Source: Neobacillus niacini (GTDB taxonomy: Bacteria; Bacillota; Bacilli; Bacillales; Cytobacillaceae). Taken from it: a stretch of DNA of 64,000 nt. Made by a program: the position numbers and the translations under genes. The stretch is from positions 401,855-465,854 of the forward strand of contig NZ_BAWM01000020.1 in NCBI RefSeq assembly GCF_000759675.1, given 5' to 3'. Shown here piece by piece: positions 19,457 through 28,098 of the stretch. Numbering within the stretch: position 1 is the first letter of the stretch; each line of letters starts with the position of its first letter. Below the pieces are notes generated by a model. The model saw only the letters and a program-made list of their open reading frames with translations, was not told the DNA's origin and searched no databases.

Positions 19457-22400
19457 CTATTTGCCTCCATTATTAAAATCTCTTTTCAATTCCTGTATAC
19501 GATCCATAGCTTGAACCAAGGTATCATAGTTAGTGACCTGGTCTCTTAATGTTGGGTGAAGCTTGTTGTAGGCAACTTTACAATCATTGACGATATCCTT
19601 ATCCTTTAACGTCAAATCAGCAACATCAGGAAGACCATTGATTTGATGAATCACTTCCGTTACCTTTTCATGTAAGTAAGCTGTGCTGAACCTTAGACTT
19701 TCTCTTTCACCTTCATTTTGAACAGTATAATAGATTCTGCCGCCTTCTTGGCCAAAGTCCAACTGTTCAAAGGAAATGGTTCCGTCATTTTCAGCAACCT
19801 TCTCTGCTAATACATTCTTTGCATCCAAGGAGTTGTATAATCTAACCGTTTGTCCCTTTTGAACTCTGTCGATTGTCACTTTATCTTTGGCTCCCGTATT
19901 ATTTTCAGCACCTGCAAAATGCATCATAATATTGTCCGTTCTTGGCAGCGCATCACTTTCAAACATCTGCCATTCGTAAATCCGGATCGCGCCCCAAGGA
20001 GAAGTACCACTATTGTAGACCTGCAGTTTAAATTCTCGTGCCGTGATAGGCTGGTCTAAAACAATATCGGTCACAGCCTTCGTATTATCTGTAATCCTTT
20101 TAGCACTGACCCATTCACCGTTCTCATTTTTATAAAGTAGCTCGAAATCAACGGTGTTCATGTTACTTGCTTCTCCGCCATATTCAGCATGTTCTACGCG
20201 CCAGCGGCTGATTGTTTTCTCCTCGCCAATATCAATCGTCATATAACCCGTTTTTTCATTCGTTGCGCACCATTTACTATTACCAATTGCTGTTCCGTCT
20301 AATGCTTTCGCAGCAGGCTCCGCATCATTTTCTGCTGACACACCTGTTACTTGCGCACCAAGGACAACATTATCAGAGGTTGGATTTTGTTCAATCTCCG
20401 TTGCATCCGTACCCATGCCCCAGTCAAAGTCAACGACAGCAGCGTCACCTCGTACATAATCTTGATTGACCGGTACAACTTTTAATGAAGTAATATTATC
20501 GCTTGAAGCGTTTTCATTCGTTCGAGTAATATTCGGTGTGTAGAAATAGTTATTTGGTGTAACTCCTAAGAGTGTTTCCACCCCATCGGCATTCTCTTGG
20601 TAAATCTCATAATGCAGTACGTTCTTCTGCTCAGTCCAGCCTAAACGAGCTTCCGCCTCAAATGCTGTTCTCGGCATTTCTTCTAAAATTTCCACATCTG
20701 CAGGTTTTGATAAAACTGCTTCAGCTGAATCATAAATGGATAGCTGACCTAAATGAAAAGCATAGTTTTCGTATTTTTCAGAGTTACTAACCTTAAGACT
20801 TAAGGCATACGCAGTCTTTCCTGCGTCTTCTCCCAAATCAACAATCACTGTCTGCCAGCCCTTTTCAGTCGCTGGAAGTGAATAGTATTTCATATGATCC
20901 TGCGAATAATCTTCACTGTATGCAACACCAAGTTTAACTTCTGCGCCTGTTTGATTTTCATAGACCAAGCGGACCTTTGTGCTGTCAGTAATCGGAAGTT
21001 TGGTGCTGTAAAGCATAGTCTCATTTTCGGAGTTGGTATCGAGCGTTCCGCTGAATTTCAGTGAATTCCCCCCGTTATATGCTTTATCGAAATCATAGGA
21101 TACATTTATTCGGCTGCCTTCACTGCGAATCCACCAACGCCAGGTTGGCATAATATCCTGGATGGAGCGATTATTCCACTCAAGATTACTAGCGATGGTT
21201 CCATTAACAAAATATTGTTTCCCATGGCCGCTATTAAAGTTAGTGGTAAAAGGCATTTCCTGAATAACGGACGAATCGGTCACAAACCGAGCCATTCCCT
21301 TCCAATCGGAAGAATCATCTGCAAGGGTTGGGTCACCCTGCGGTCCCGTCCAGAGATTTTTTTCTTTTTCGTGGAAGTCAGCAGGATTTTCCGCCAGCCC
21401 CATTGTCGAGTTTGGTGTATAAAGCGCGATGGAAACCTTTGGCTGTTTCTTTTCATCCAAAAGTGCTTCCGTATTAATCTTTGTATTATAAGAATTCTGT
21501 TGAATTTCGAAACCTGCATAGGCGTCAAAAGGGTTCCGGTTATGACTATTCATCGTTTCAACTGTTGTGTTAATCTTACTAGTATTCCAGTTATAATTTA
21601 AAAAGAACTCATCAACGGCGTATTCCCCATCCTCTGCCGGCTTTACGTACATGTCATTCTTGCTGTTGATGGAATCCTGATAGTTAACATTTCCGGTATT
21701 GTCTTGAGCATCGTACCAGCTGACATGAAGTTCTGATTTCCGTTTGATATAGCGCATCATTTCGTTCATGCGTACAGCTGTTTCCTGATTAACACCATAC
21801 GTTTCTTGGTTAAAGAAATAACCGTCAAATCCAAAATACTCTGCTACTTCAATCATTTTGTCTGCCACTGGGAAACTTCCGTCTGAGGCTTGCTTTGTAA
21901 ACTTTTCTATTTCAGCAAGCCCTTCCGCTGATCTGCCCCAAGGGAAACCAAGTGTTGCATAAACAGGCACCCCATTTCGGTGGGCGGCATCAACGATATC
22001 TGGTGTAGGGATGGCAAAAATCCCCTCATTGGTTCCTGCCCAGTAAATATAAGAGTCAAGCAGCTGCCAGTTGTCGAAAGCGTATACATTAAAGTCATTG
22101 CTGCCAACAGAACTTGCCTCATCATGATTCCACGTCGTGATCGCTGCAGAGGTGATACCAGCCTTTGGATTGGCTAGTGGATTAATCTGAGATCCTTTGA
22201 ATCGATCTTGGTTTAAAGGGACGCTGGCGCGGTTCAATTCTGCGTCAGGATCTTTCTCAGGAGACCATTCCATGAGTGAATCTACGTTGAAGGCTGGTGC
22301 CAGCGGCTTTAGACTGAGCTTATCCGCAAAGTTCTCATTGACGATTGCTGTTCCGTCCCCATTAACCCCGGCTTTAGCCCCCGGTGCACCCATTGAACCA

Positions 22401-22465
22401 AGTAACATGAATGCCGCCGATGCAGATAAAATGCGGCTGTACAACTTACTTCCTTTTCTTCCCAT
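19457..22465 (-). CDS. Secreted GH85 endo-beta-N-acetylglucosaminidase with CBM32-like domain
   Basis: A 1002-residue exported enzyme cutting the chitobiose core of N-glycans between the two GlcNAc residues. The start is ATG 22465 behind AGAGGAGGAGCAAT; the frame extends upstream to 22516 but without a ribosome site. A signal peptide (ILSASAAFMLLGSMGAPGAKA) is followed by the GH85 domain. The catalytic Asn/Glu pair is in FDGYFFNQETYGVN (N219, E221), equivalent to the NxE motif of EndoA/EndoD. Beta-sandwich regions with FN3-like character follow. A discoidin-type (F5/8, CBM32-like) domain lies at about 720-870, with ALDGTAIGNSKWCATNEKTG and VDFELLYKNENGEW. The last 130 residues are unassigned. 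No LPXTG or membrane anchor is visible, so it is probably released. It is monocistronic and divergent from GH84. Confidence 0.93.
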   Translation of the reverse strand: MGRKGSKLYSRILSASAAFMLLGSMGAPGAKAGVNGDGTAIVNENFADKLSLKPLAPAFNVDSLMEWSPEKDPDAELNRASVPLNQDRFKGSQINPLANPKAGITSAAITTWNHDEASSVGSNDFNVYAFDNWQLLDSYIYWAGTNEGIFAIPTPDIVDAAHRNGVPVYATLGFPWGRSAEGLAEIEKFTKQASDGSFPVADKMIEVAEYFGFDGYFFNQETYGVNQETAVRMNEMMRYIKRKSELHVSWYDAQDNTGNVNYQDSINSKNDMYVKPAEDGEYAVDEFFLNYNWNTSKINTTVETMNSHNRNPFDAYAGFEIQQNSYNTKINTEALLDEKKQPKVSIALYTPNSTMGLAENPADFHEKEKNLWTGPQGDPTLADDSSDWKGMARFVTDSSVIQEMPFTTNFNSGHGKQYFVNGTIASNLEWNNRSIQDIMPTWRWWIRSEGSRINVSYDFDKAYNGGNSLKFSGTLDTNSENETMLYSTKLPITDSTKVRLVYENQTGAEVKLGVAYSEDYSQDHMKYYSLPATEKGWQTVIVDLGEDAGKTAYALSLKVSNSEKYENYAFHLGQLSIYDSAEAVLSKPADVEILEEMPRTAFEAEARLGWTEQKNVLHYEIYQENADGVETLLGVTPNNYFYTPNITRTNENASSDNITSLKVVPVNQDYVRGDAAVVDFDWGMGTDATEIEQNPTSDNVVLGAQVTGVSAENDAEPAAKALDGTAIGNSKWCATNEKTGYMTIDIGEEKTISRWRVEHAEYGGEASNMNTVDFELLYKNENGEWVSAKRITDNTKAVTDIVLDQPITAREFKLQVYNSGTSPWGAIRIYEWQMFESDALPRTDNIMMHFAGAENNTGAKDKVTIDRVQKGQTVRLYNSLDAKNVLAEKVAENDGTISFEQLDFGQEGGRIYYTVQNEGERESLRFSTAYLHEKVTEVIHQINGLPDVADLTLKDKDIVNDCKVAYNKLHPTLRDQVTNYDTLVQAMDRIQELKRDFNNGGK

Positions 22466-22500
22466 ATTGCTCCTCCTCTTAAATTTATTTACTTCCAAAA

Positions 22501-22515
22501 ATGGAAGCACTTTCA
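22501..22515 (-). promoter_or_regulatory. cre-like palindrome before GH85
   Basis: ATGGAAGCACTTTCA fits the CcpA cre pattern WTGNAANCGNWNNCW with a single mismatch (CG to CA). The left part also pairs with an adjacent ACTTCCA as a short inverted repeat (22491-22507). It lies about 40 bases upstream of the GH85 start and resembles the site before the ABC transporter operon at 9268-9282, so both may be bound by CcpA or one local regulator. Confidence 0.5.
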
Positions 22516-22683
22516 ATTATTATAAAATTCAGTCCGATTTTATAATAGTGGAGTAATAATAGATTCACTGTCCAAATTAAAGAAGCAGGCTGCAGTGATA
22601 ATGTTTACTAGAATGCCAGTTACTCCTTTTTACCTACATAGATTATTCTTTGCGGTACTTTCTTACCAAAAATAGGAAATGTA

Positions 22684-22713
22684 TTGACCTCCATCATGTA
22701 AGCGCTTTAGAAT
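22684..22713 (+). promoter_or_regulatory. Putative GH84 promoter with embedded cre
   Basis: TTGACC (22684-22689) and TAGAAT (22708-22713) form a sigma-A-like promoter with an 18-base spacer. TGTAAGCGCTTTAG (22697-22710) inside it carries a strong cre core. CcpA bound there would block polymerase, giving catabolite repression of GH84. The predicted transcript starts near 22720, leaving a leader of about 178 bases that contains the hairpin at 22750-22806. Confidence 0.55.
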
Positions 22714-22749
22714 TGTGGTATATATTTGGTTTCATGTGACTGGATCATA

Positions 22750-22806
22750 CTAGGCATGGAAAACAGAACGGGATTATTCCCGGTTGTTTTCCATGCCTTT
22801 TTGTTT
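22750..22806 (+). terminator. Intrinsic terminator in the GH84 leader (attenuator)
   Basis: AGGCATGGAAAAC pairs with GTTTTCCATGCCT, with inner pairing AACGGG / CCCGGTT, followed by TTTTTGTTTT on the plus strand only. No plus-strand gene lies upstream, as GH85 is divergent, so this terminator can only act on the GH84 leader transcript. It suggests regulated readthrough. No classical RAT, T-box or riboswitch pattern was recognised. Confidence 0.75.
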
Positions 22807-22897
22807 TCTAGCAAACAACCAATATATTTGAAGAATTCGCAAAGGAGGATAGCAAAAAACCATAGGGAAAAATTTAAACAGAAAGAAGGGAAGGTTT

Positions 22898-25800
22898 TTG
22901 AAACCAAAGTTTTGGCTTAATTTAGCCATCATTTTCACGATGTTGTTATCAACCGTAATAAGCATGAACGAATCTACTGCAGCAGCGCAGGAGAATTCAC
23001 CTATTGAATATGAAATATACCCTTTACCTCAAGATGTAACCTACCATGAAGGCTCTCTCACGTTGGACAAAGCAATTCAAGTCATCTTCGACAACACCAT
23101 TGATCCCGTCACAAGAAAAAAAGTAGAAACGATTTTTAAACAAAATGGCTACTCCGCCCCAACCATTGGGACCGAACCAGCTGATGATAAAATAAATATT
23201 TTAGTAGGAACAAAAGGCTCAAATGGCCCGGTAGATTCCTATGCAGCCACAAATGTAAATAGCGATGGCACTGATTTTTCAAAAATTGATGCCTATCAAT
23301 TAGACATTCAGAAGAATGCCATTACGATATTAGGCAAAGACACAGACGCAAGCTTCTATGGTGTGGTGACGTTAGAAGCGATCCTAGCACAAGCCCCTGA
23401 CAAGGTTGTCCGGCATTTAACCATTAACGACTACGCCAATACAGAAATCAGAGGTTTTATTGAAGGATACTACGGAATTCCGTGGAGCAATGAGGACCGT
23501 ATGTCACTCATGCGGTTTGGCGGTCAATTTAAAGCGACCTCCTATGTCTTTGCACCGAAGGACGACCCGTATCATAGAGAAAAATGGGGAGAGCCTTATC
23601 CTGCAGATATGTTAGCAGATATCGGCAAAATGGCTCAAGTGGGGAATGAGACGAAAACTCGTTTTGTTTGGACAATCTCCCCATTAGGAGAAGTGGCTCA
23701 TATCGCTCGAACACAAGGTCAACAAGCCGCCATGGATTTACTTCCGGAAAACACAGAAAAAATGCTGGCAAAATTCGATCAATTATATGATGTGGGGGTA
23801 CGTCAATTCGGTGTTTTAGGTGATGACGTTGGAAATCTTCCACTTGATTATGTGGTCCAATTGATGGATGCTGTATCCCAATGGGCCGATGAAAAAGGCG
23901 ATGTATATGATATCTTATACTGTCCGGCAAGCTACAATTCCAGCTGGGCGTGGAACGCTGCGGAGTTGAATGCCTATGAAAAGGGATTTGATGAAAATAT
24001 ACAAATCTTCTGGACTGGTTCTACAACCTGCGCCCCGATTGTCCAGTCGACCATTGATACATTTAAGAACAGAAGTAACAATGGAGTCACAAGACGAGAT
24101 CCATTATTCTGGCTCAACTGGCCTGTCAATGATGTCGATATGTCTCGTGTGTTTTTAGGAAAAGGGGAAATGCTCCAGACTGGCATTAAAAATCTAGCTG
24201 GTGCTGTGACAAACCCGATGCAGGAAGCTGAAGCTTCAAAAATTGCCATCTTTGCTGTTGCTGATTATGCATGGAATACAAAAAAGTTTGATGCTCAAAA
24301 AAGCTGGGAGGACAGCTTTAACTATATCGAACCAGATGCAGCAGAAGAGTTTCATACGTTAGCAAAACATATGTCCGATGCGGATCCTAACGGACTTAGA
24401 CTGTCAGAGAGTGAAGATATTAAGAGTTTGTTAGATTCCATTACAGCTAAAGTGAATAACGCAGAATCATTAAAAGATGGTGCACCAGAAGCAATTGTCC
24501 AGCTGCAAATAATCGCCGATGCCGCAAATGAATTTTTAGCAAAAACAAAAAATGAAAAGCTAAAGGAAGAGTTAGCGCCATTTGTAAAAGCATTACGAGA
24601 TATGGTTCTAGCAGACATTGAGTTTATTAAAACAGATTTAGCTATCGAAGCAGGTAATAAAGCAGATACATGGGATCATTTTTCAAAAGCAACAGCTTTA
24701 CGTAAGCAAAGCTTAAACTATGACCGCCCACTATTAAGTGGCACGATGAAAGCAAAACCAGCTAAAAAGAGACTGCAGCCATTTACCAATAACTTAGAGG
24801 CTAAAATTTCACCCAAGGTAGCCGAACTGCTGGATCTTCAAGTGGTAGAAACAACAGCTAGTATCTTTACAAATGTAGAAGCGTATAAAAACATAGAGCT
24901 AACAGAAAACAAGACAACCACTTCTATTAATGCTGCCGGTCCAATTACGCTCAACAAAGGTGAATACCTAGGCGTAAAATTAAGCAGAATCAAGGATGTA
25001 ATTGACATTGAAGCCCCAAATGTTAAAGGATTAACAGTAGAAACATCCTTAAACGGCATTAAGTGGGAGAAGGTAAAAAGCGAAGCTGCTCCGGCTGATG
25101 CCAGATATATAAGGCTGCTAAATAAACAAGCAACTCCCGTAGAGTTTACGTTAGAAAGTCTTACCGTAACATCCTTAGAGGTTGAACCTAAATCCGTTAC
25201 AGAAACAAATTACACAAGTGTTGAAAACCCGCTTGGCCTTTTTGATGGTGATTTTAATACACCTGGATGGTTTAAGAATAGTCAAGTTGCCGGTAAGTAT
25301 ATTACCTATGATATGGGTCAAGAAATTACACTAAATAGTCTAAAAGCAGTGATTAATGAGAGCGAGCATGATTATCCAAGACATGCTATTCTTGAGGCTT
25401 CATTAGATGGAAATGAATGGACGACCGTCATGACCTTTGGCAGCCAAGAAGGGGCAAATGAGGGTGAAGCTGCAAATGCAGACATGGCCGATGCGATATT
25501 TGACCAGCACGAAGCCCCATACCGAACAAAAGAAGTCAGAGATTTAGATCAAAAGATGAAGTACTTAAGATTTAAGATGACAAGAACAAAGGTCGGTTCA
25601 GATAAATGGGTGCGGATGCAGGAAATAGTCATCAACGATGGCAAGTATTACCCTGAAACCAATAATCCAACGATTTCAACCACTGCGGCAAATACAGCAG
25701 GTAATTCTAAGGATTATCTGATTGATGGCAAACTCAATACGAAATTCAAACCGGCCGGAACGGAAGCTGGTGAAATTCTCTACCATATTGGGGAAGCAGA

Positions 25801-26020
25801 AAAGTCAGTAACAGGGATTACCATTCTTGAAGATCCAAACAGCTTATCAGGAAGTAAGGTTTCTGTAAGAACTACAAAAGGTTGGAGAAATCTTGGAACG
25901 GTTGATTCTGGCTACCAATATTTCTCAACAGATCATATCCCGCCTGTGTTAGACCTAAAGATTGAATGGCCGGAAGGAAAAACCCCAGCAATTTATGACA
26001 TAAAAGTTGATAAAAACTAA
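22898..26020 (+). CDS. Secreted GH84 beta-N-acetylglucosaminidase (NagJ-like) with discoidin domains
   Basis: A 1040-residue exported hexosaminidase. It starts at TTG 22898 behind AGAAGGGAAGG and has a signal peptide ending near TAAAQE. An N-terminal GH20b-like alpha/beta domain (about 35-175) precedes the GH84 barrel, which begins IRGFIEGYYGIPWSNEDR. The catalytic aspartate pair is in FGVLGDDVGN (D309, D310), equivalent to the DD pair of Clostridium perfringens NagJ. A helical region (about 480-640) follows. Beta-sandwich domains come next, including a discoidin/CBM32-like segment around 750-910 with YITYDMGQEITL and EASLDGNEWTTV. GH84 enzymes remove terminal beta-GlcNAc by substrate assistance. 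Divergent pairing with GH85 implies joint extracellular attack on glycoproteins. Confidence 0.93.
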   Translation: MKPKFWLNLAIIFTMLLSTVISMNESTAAAQENSPIEYEIYPLPQDVTYHEGSLTLDKAIQVIFDNTIDPVTRKKVETIFKQNGYSAPTIGTEPADDKINILVGTKGSNGPVDSYAATNVNSDGTDFSKIDAYQLDIQKNAITILGKDTDASFYGVVTLEAILAQAPDKVVRHLTINDYANTEIRGFIEGYYGIPWSNEDRMSLMRFGGQFKATSYVFAPKDDPYHREKWGEPYPADMLADIGKMAQVGNETKTRFVWTISPLGEVAHIARTQGQQAAMDLLPENTEKMLAKFDQLYDVGVRQFGVLGDDVGNLPLDYVVQLMDAVSQWADEKGDVYDILYCPASYNSSWAWNAAELNAYEKGFDENIQIFWTGSTTCAPIVQSTIDTFKNRSNNGVTRRDPLFWLNWPVNDVDMSRVFLGKGEMLQTGIKNLAGAVTNPMQEAEASKIAIFAVADYAWNTKKFDAQKSWEDSFNYIEPDAAEEFHTLAKHMSDADPNGLRLSESEDIKSLLDSITAKVNNAESLKDGAPEAIVQLQIIADAANEFLAKTKNEKLKEELAPFVKALRDMVLADIEFIKTDLAIEAGNKADTWDHFSKATALRKQSLNYDRPLLSGTMKAKPAKKRLQPFTNNLEAKISPKVAELLDLQVVETTASIFTNVEAYKNIELTENKTTTSINAAGPITLNKGEYLGVKLSRIKDVIDIEAPNVKGLTVETSLNGIKWEKVKSEAAPADARYIRLLNKQATPVEFTLESLTVTSLEVEPKSVTETNYTSVENPLGLFDGDFNTPGWFKNSQVAGKYITYDMGQEITLNSLKAVINESEHDYPRHAILEASLDGNEWTTVMTFGSQEGANEGEAANADMADAIFDQHEAPYRTKEVRDLDQKMKYLRFKMTRTKVGSDKWVRMQEIVINDGKYYPETNNPTISTTAANTAGNSKDYLIDGKLNTKFKPAGTEAGEILYHIGEAEKSVTGITILEDPNSLSGSKVSVRTTKGWRNLGTVDSGYQYFSTDHIPPVLDLKIEWPEGKTPAIYDIKVDKN

Positions 26021-26149
26021 GCTATTTGAGTGGCAAAAGCGTTTAAAGACATTAAAGCTTGTAGTTAACGCTGCAAACGGCGAAGAGTACGTACGAAGCG
26101 GCAGCTAGAGCTGATTTCTTTAAGCATTGCTGCTACAAAAGGAGTAACA

Positions 26150-26186
26150 AAAAGACGATTCGTGGGGGACGAATCGTCTTTTTGCT
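26150..26186. terminator. Bidirectional terminator between GH84 and DoxX
   Basis: A near-perfect stem AAAAAGACGATTCGT / ACGAATCGTCTTTTT with a GGGGG loop. Both strands give a T-run, so it can end both GH84 (plus) and the DoxX gene (minus), which converge here. Confidence 0.92.
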
Positions 26187-26195
26187 GCCTGCTAT

Positions 26196-26711
26196 TTATG
26201 CAGCTGCTTTAGCTTTGTCTTTGCCGATGTAAGTCTTAGCTGTTTTACGGATGAATGGAACCACCCAGCGGTCTAAGCCGTATCTGCCAGCGTTGTAACC
26301 TGCTGTTAAGATAATGAAACCTAAGAATATGTCAGTTGGATTGTGAGATACAGTCCCAGCTAGGAAGAAAGAGAAGTTCATTACAAGACCAAAGAGCATT
26401 GCTGCAGTTGTTAAACATCCTAGTAGAAGTCCTAAACCGATTAATGTTTCACCCCAAGGAACGATGAAGTTGAAGACATCTATGTTTGGTAAAGCAAAGC
26501 TTTCTAAGAAGTTAACGTACCAACCGTAAACCATGTTGCCATCTGGACCTTTTACTGGATTTGCTACCGCATTTTTTAAGAAACCTGAAGCGTCGAATCC
26601 GCCTGTAATTTTATGAAAACCAGCTGTGAACCATGCGTAGCCTAGGTATAAACGAATCACTGTTAAAATAGCGGCAGAGATCTTATTTTCTCGTAAAGAT
26701 TTGTTAAACAT
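26196..26711 (-). CDS. DoxX family membrane protein
   Basis: A 171-residue integral membrane protein with four hydrophobic helices and the DoxX-type first helix (VIRLYLGYAWFTAGFHKITGG). VPWGETLIGLGLLLGCLT and GYNAGRYGLDRWVVP are also typical. DoxX relatives include thiosulfate:quinone oxidoreductase subunits and proteins tied to redox stress, but many have no proven role. The ATG at 26711 is preceded by GGCGGAATGC. It is monocistronic, unrelated to the flanking glycan genes, and may simply be a chromosomal neighbour of the inserted locus. Confidence 0.82.
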   Translation of the reverse strand: MFNKSLRENKISAAILTVIRLYLGYAWFTAGFHKITGGFDASGFLKNAVANPVKGPDGNMVYGWYVNFLESFALPNIDVFNFIVPWGETLIGLGLLLGCLTTAAMLFGLVMNFSFFLAGTVSHNPTDIFLGFIILTAGYNAGRYGLDRWVVPFIRKTAKTYIGKDKAKAAA

Positions 26712-26947
26712 AAAGCATTCCGCCTTTCAAAATTTACTTGTTCTTTATACTTCCACTATATAAGGATTTGCGTGTTAATAACATAAGTGCAGTGTTAAGT
26801 TCACAGTTTGTATGAAATGATTTGACGGAATATTGAACAGCTCTAAATTACACGTATTTAACATAAAGTTCGAATGATTTCCTTAAAAAGAACATATAGA
26901 AAAACAGGGCAAATAGTCCAAAGCTTCATGGAAAGGTAGGAGAATAA

Positions 26948-27088
26948 ATGAACGTATTAGAAGTGAAGCATCTGCAAAAATCATTCGGGGCGATTAGGGC
27001 TGTTCAGGACATCAGTTTCTCTGTCCAAGCCGGAGAAGTGTTCACCATCATTGGACCAAATGGGGCCGGAAAATTGTGCCTTAACTAA
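26948..27088 (+). pseudogene. 5' stub of ABC transporter ATPase gene
   Basis: An ATG at 26948 behind GGTAGGAG opens a frame that reads MNVLEVKHLQKSFGAIRAVQ and reaches the Walker A motif GPNGAGK. It then leaves the family after the lysine and stops four codons later. The same N-terminus, the upstream ribosome site and about 40 bases of leader (TTCGAATGATTTCCTTAAA) recur before the intact ATPase gene at 49269. This is a truncated duplicate: the homology ends abruptly near 27072. It cannot encode a working ATPase because signature and Walker B motifs are missing. Confidence 0.9.
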
Positions 27089-27130
27089 TTTATTTTCTTT
27101 TTATGCAACGCTAGTGTAATTTCCTAAACA

Positions 27131-27172
27131 ACAAAAAAGAAGCGTAAAGATGGCCGTTACGCTTCTTTCTTT
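27131..27172. terminator. Terminator after the ROK pseudogene
   Basis: AAAGAAGCGTAA pairs with TTACGCTTCTTT around an eight-base loop, with A-rich and T-rich flanks on both sides. It lies 10 bases after the stop of the minus-strand ROK gene and ends the iol operon. Confidence 0.88.
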
Positions 27173-27181
27173 TAAAATTTA

Positions 27182-28047
27182 TCAAACTAATTCTTCTAAC
27201 GCTTGATGGGCAAGGATCAGTGAGCCGGTAATTCCTGCTGCATCTCCTAAACCTGGACTCACGATATAATCACGCAGCTCCGGCAGGGAAACATAATCGG
27301 CAACTAGCTCTTTTAAATGCTTATAAATAGAAGAAAACACTTGGCTTTGGTGCATGACACCGCCGCCAAGGATGATTTTTTTTGGCGAAAGAATTAATAT
27401 ATATTGCATGAGAGCCTGTGCAATATAGTAACCTTCCAAATCCCATACTTCCTTCCGATCTGATAAGTTAGACCCTTTATCCCCCAGCGGCCTTCAATTG
27501 CCGGACCCGCTGCAAGACCTTCAAGGCAATCCCGATGATAAGGACAATTTCCTTGATATCGATCATCAGGATGACGCCTCACCAATATATGCCCCATTTC
27601 AGGATGGGAAAGACCTTGAAGGAGCTTTCCTTGTACAACGGCACCTGCACCAATTCCAGTTCCTACTGTAATATACAAGCAGCTATCCAGTCCCTTTGCT
27701 GCTCCAAAAGTAACTTCACCCAATGCCGCAGCGTTTACATCCGTATTAAAACCAATAGGTATACCAAAGGCATCCTTTAACGTTTGAACGAATGGATAAT
27801 CCCTCCAAGCTGGCTTTGGGGTAGATGTAATCGTACCATATGCCGAACATTCCTGGTTCAAATCAATCGGTCCAAATGAACCAACGCCAATCGCTTTTAC
27901 AGGATATTGGCTAAAGAAGGTAATAACCTTCGGCATGGTTTCCTCAGGGATCGTGGTTGGAATCTGAATTTGCTCAATAATATTGCCCGTTTCATCTCCG
28001 ACAGCACAAACAAACTTCGTACCGCCAGCTTCAATTGCACCTAGCAT
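27182..28047 (-). pseudogene. ROK fructokinase gene with frameshift
   Basis: The ATG at 28047 begins MLGAIEAGGTKFVCAVGDE, typical of the fructokinase subgroup of ROK kinases (GmuE/YdhR type). The zinc motif HPDDRYQGNCPYHRDC and CLEGLAAGPAIEGRWG follow. At a run of five Gs (27481-27485 on the complement) the frame slips. Reading one base over restores SNLSDRKEVWDLEGYYIAQ and continues to ...ILAHQALEELV at 27182, giving full family length near 288 residues. A single base lost from a six-G run explains it. It may be a real mutation, a phase-variable tract or a sequencing error. It follows iolB by about 50 bases and would phosphorylate a sugar released with the inositol. Confidence 0.9.
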
Positions 28048-28098
28048 GTGAGCTTCCTCCTCTTGATTTTATCAAAAATGCTGCATTTCAGGGGGAGA

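Noticed and set aside
20212..21601. Open frames on the plus strand inside GH85
   Set aside because: They are mirror frames of the strongly supported GH85 gene and lack ribosome sites.
22726..22920. Small plus-strand open frame overlapping the GH84 leader
   Set aside because: It runs through both arms of the terminator hairpin, has no ribosome site and shows no recognisable protein.
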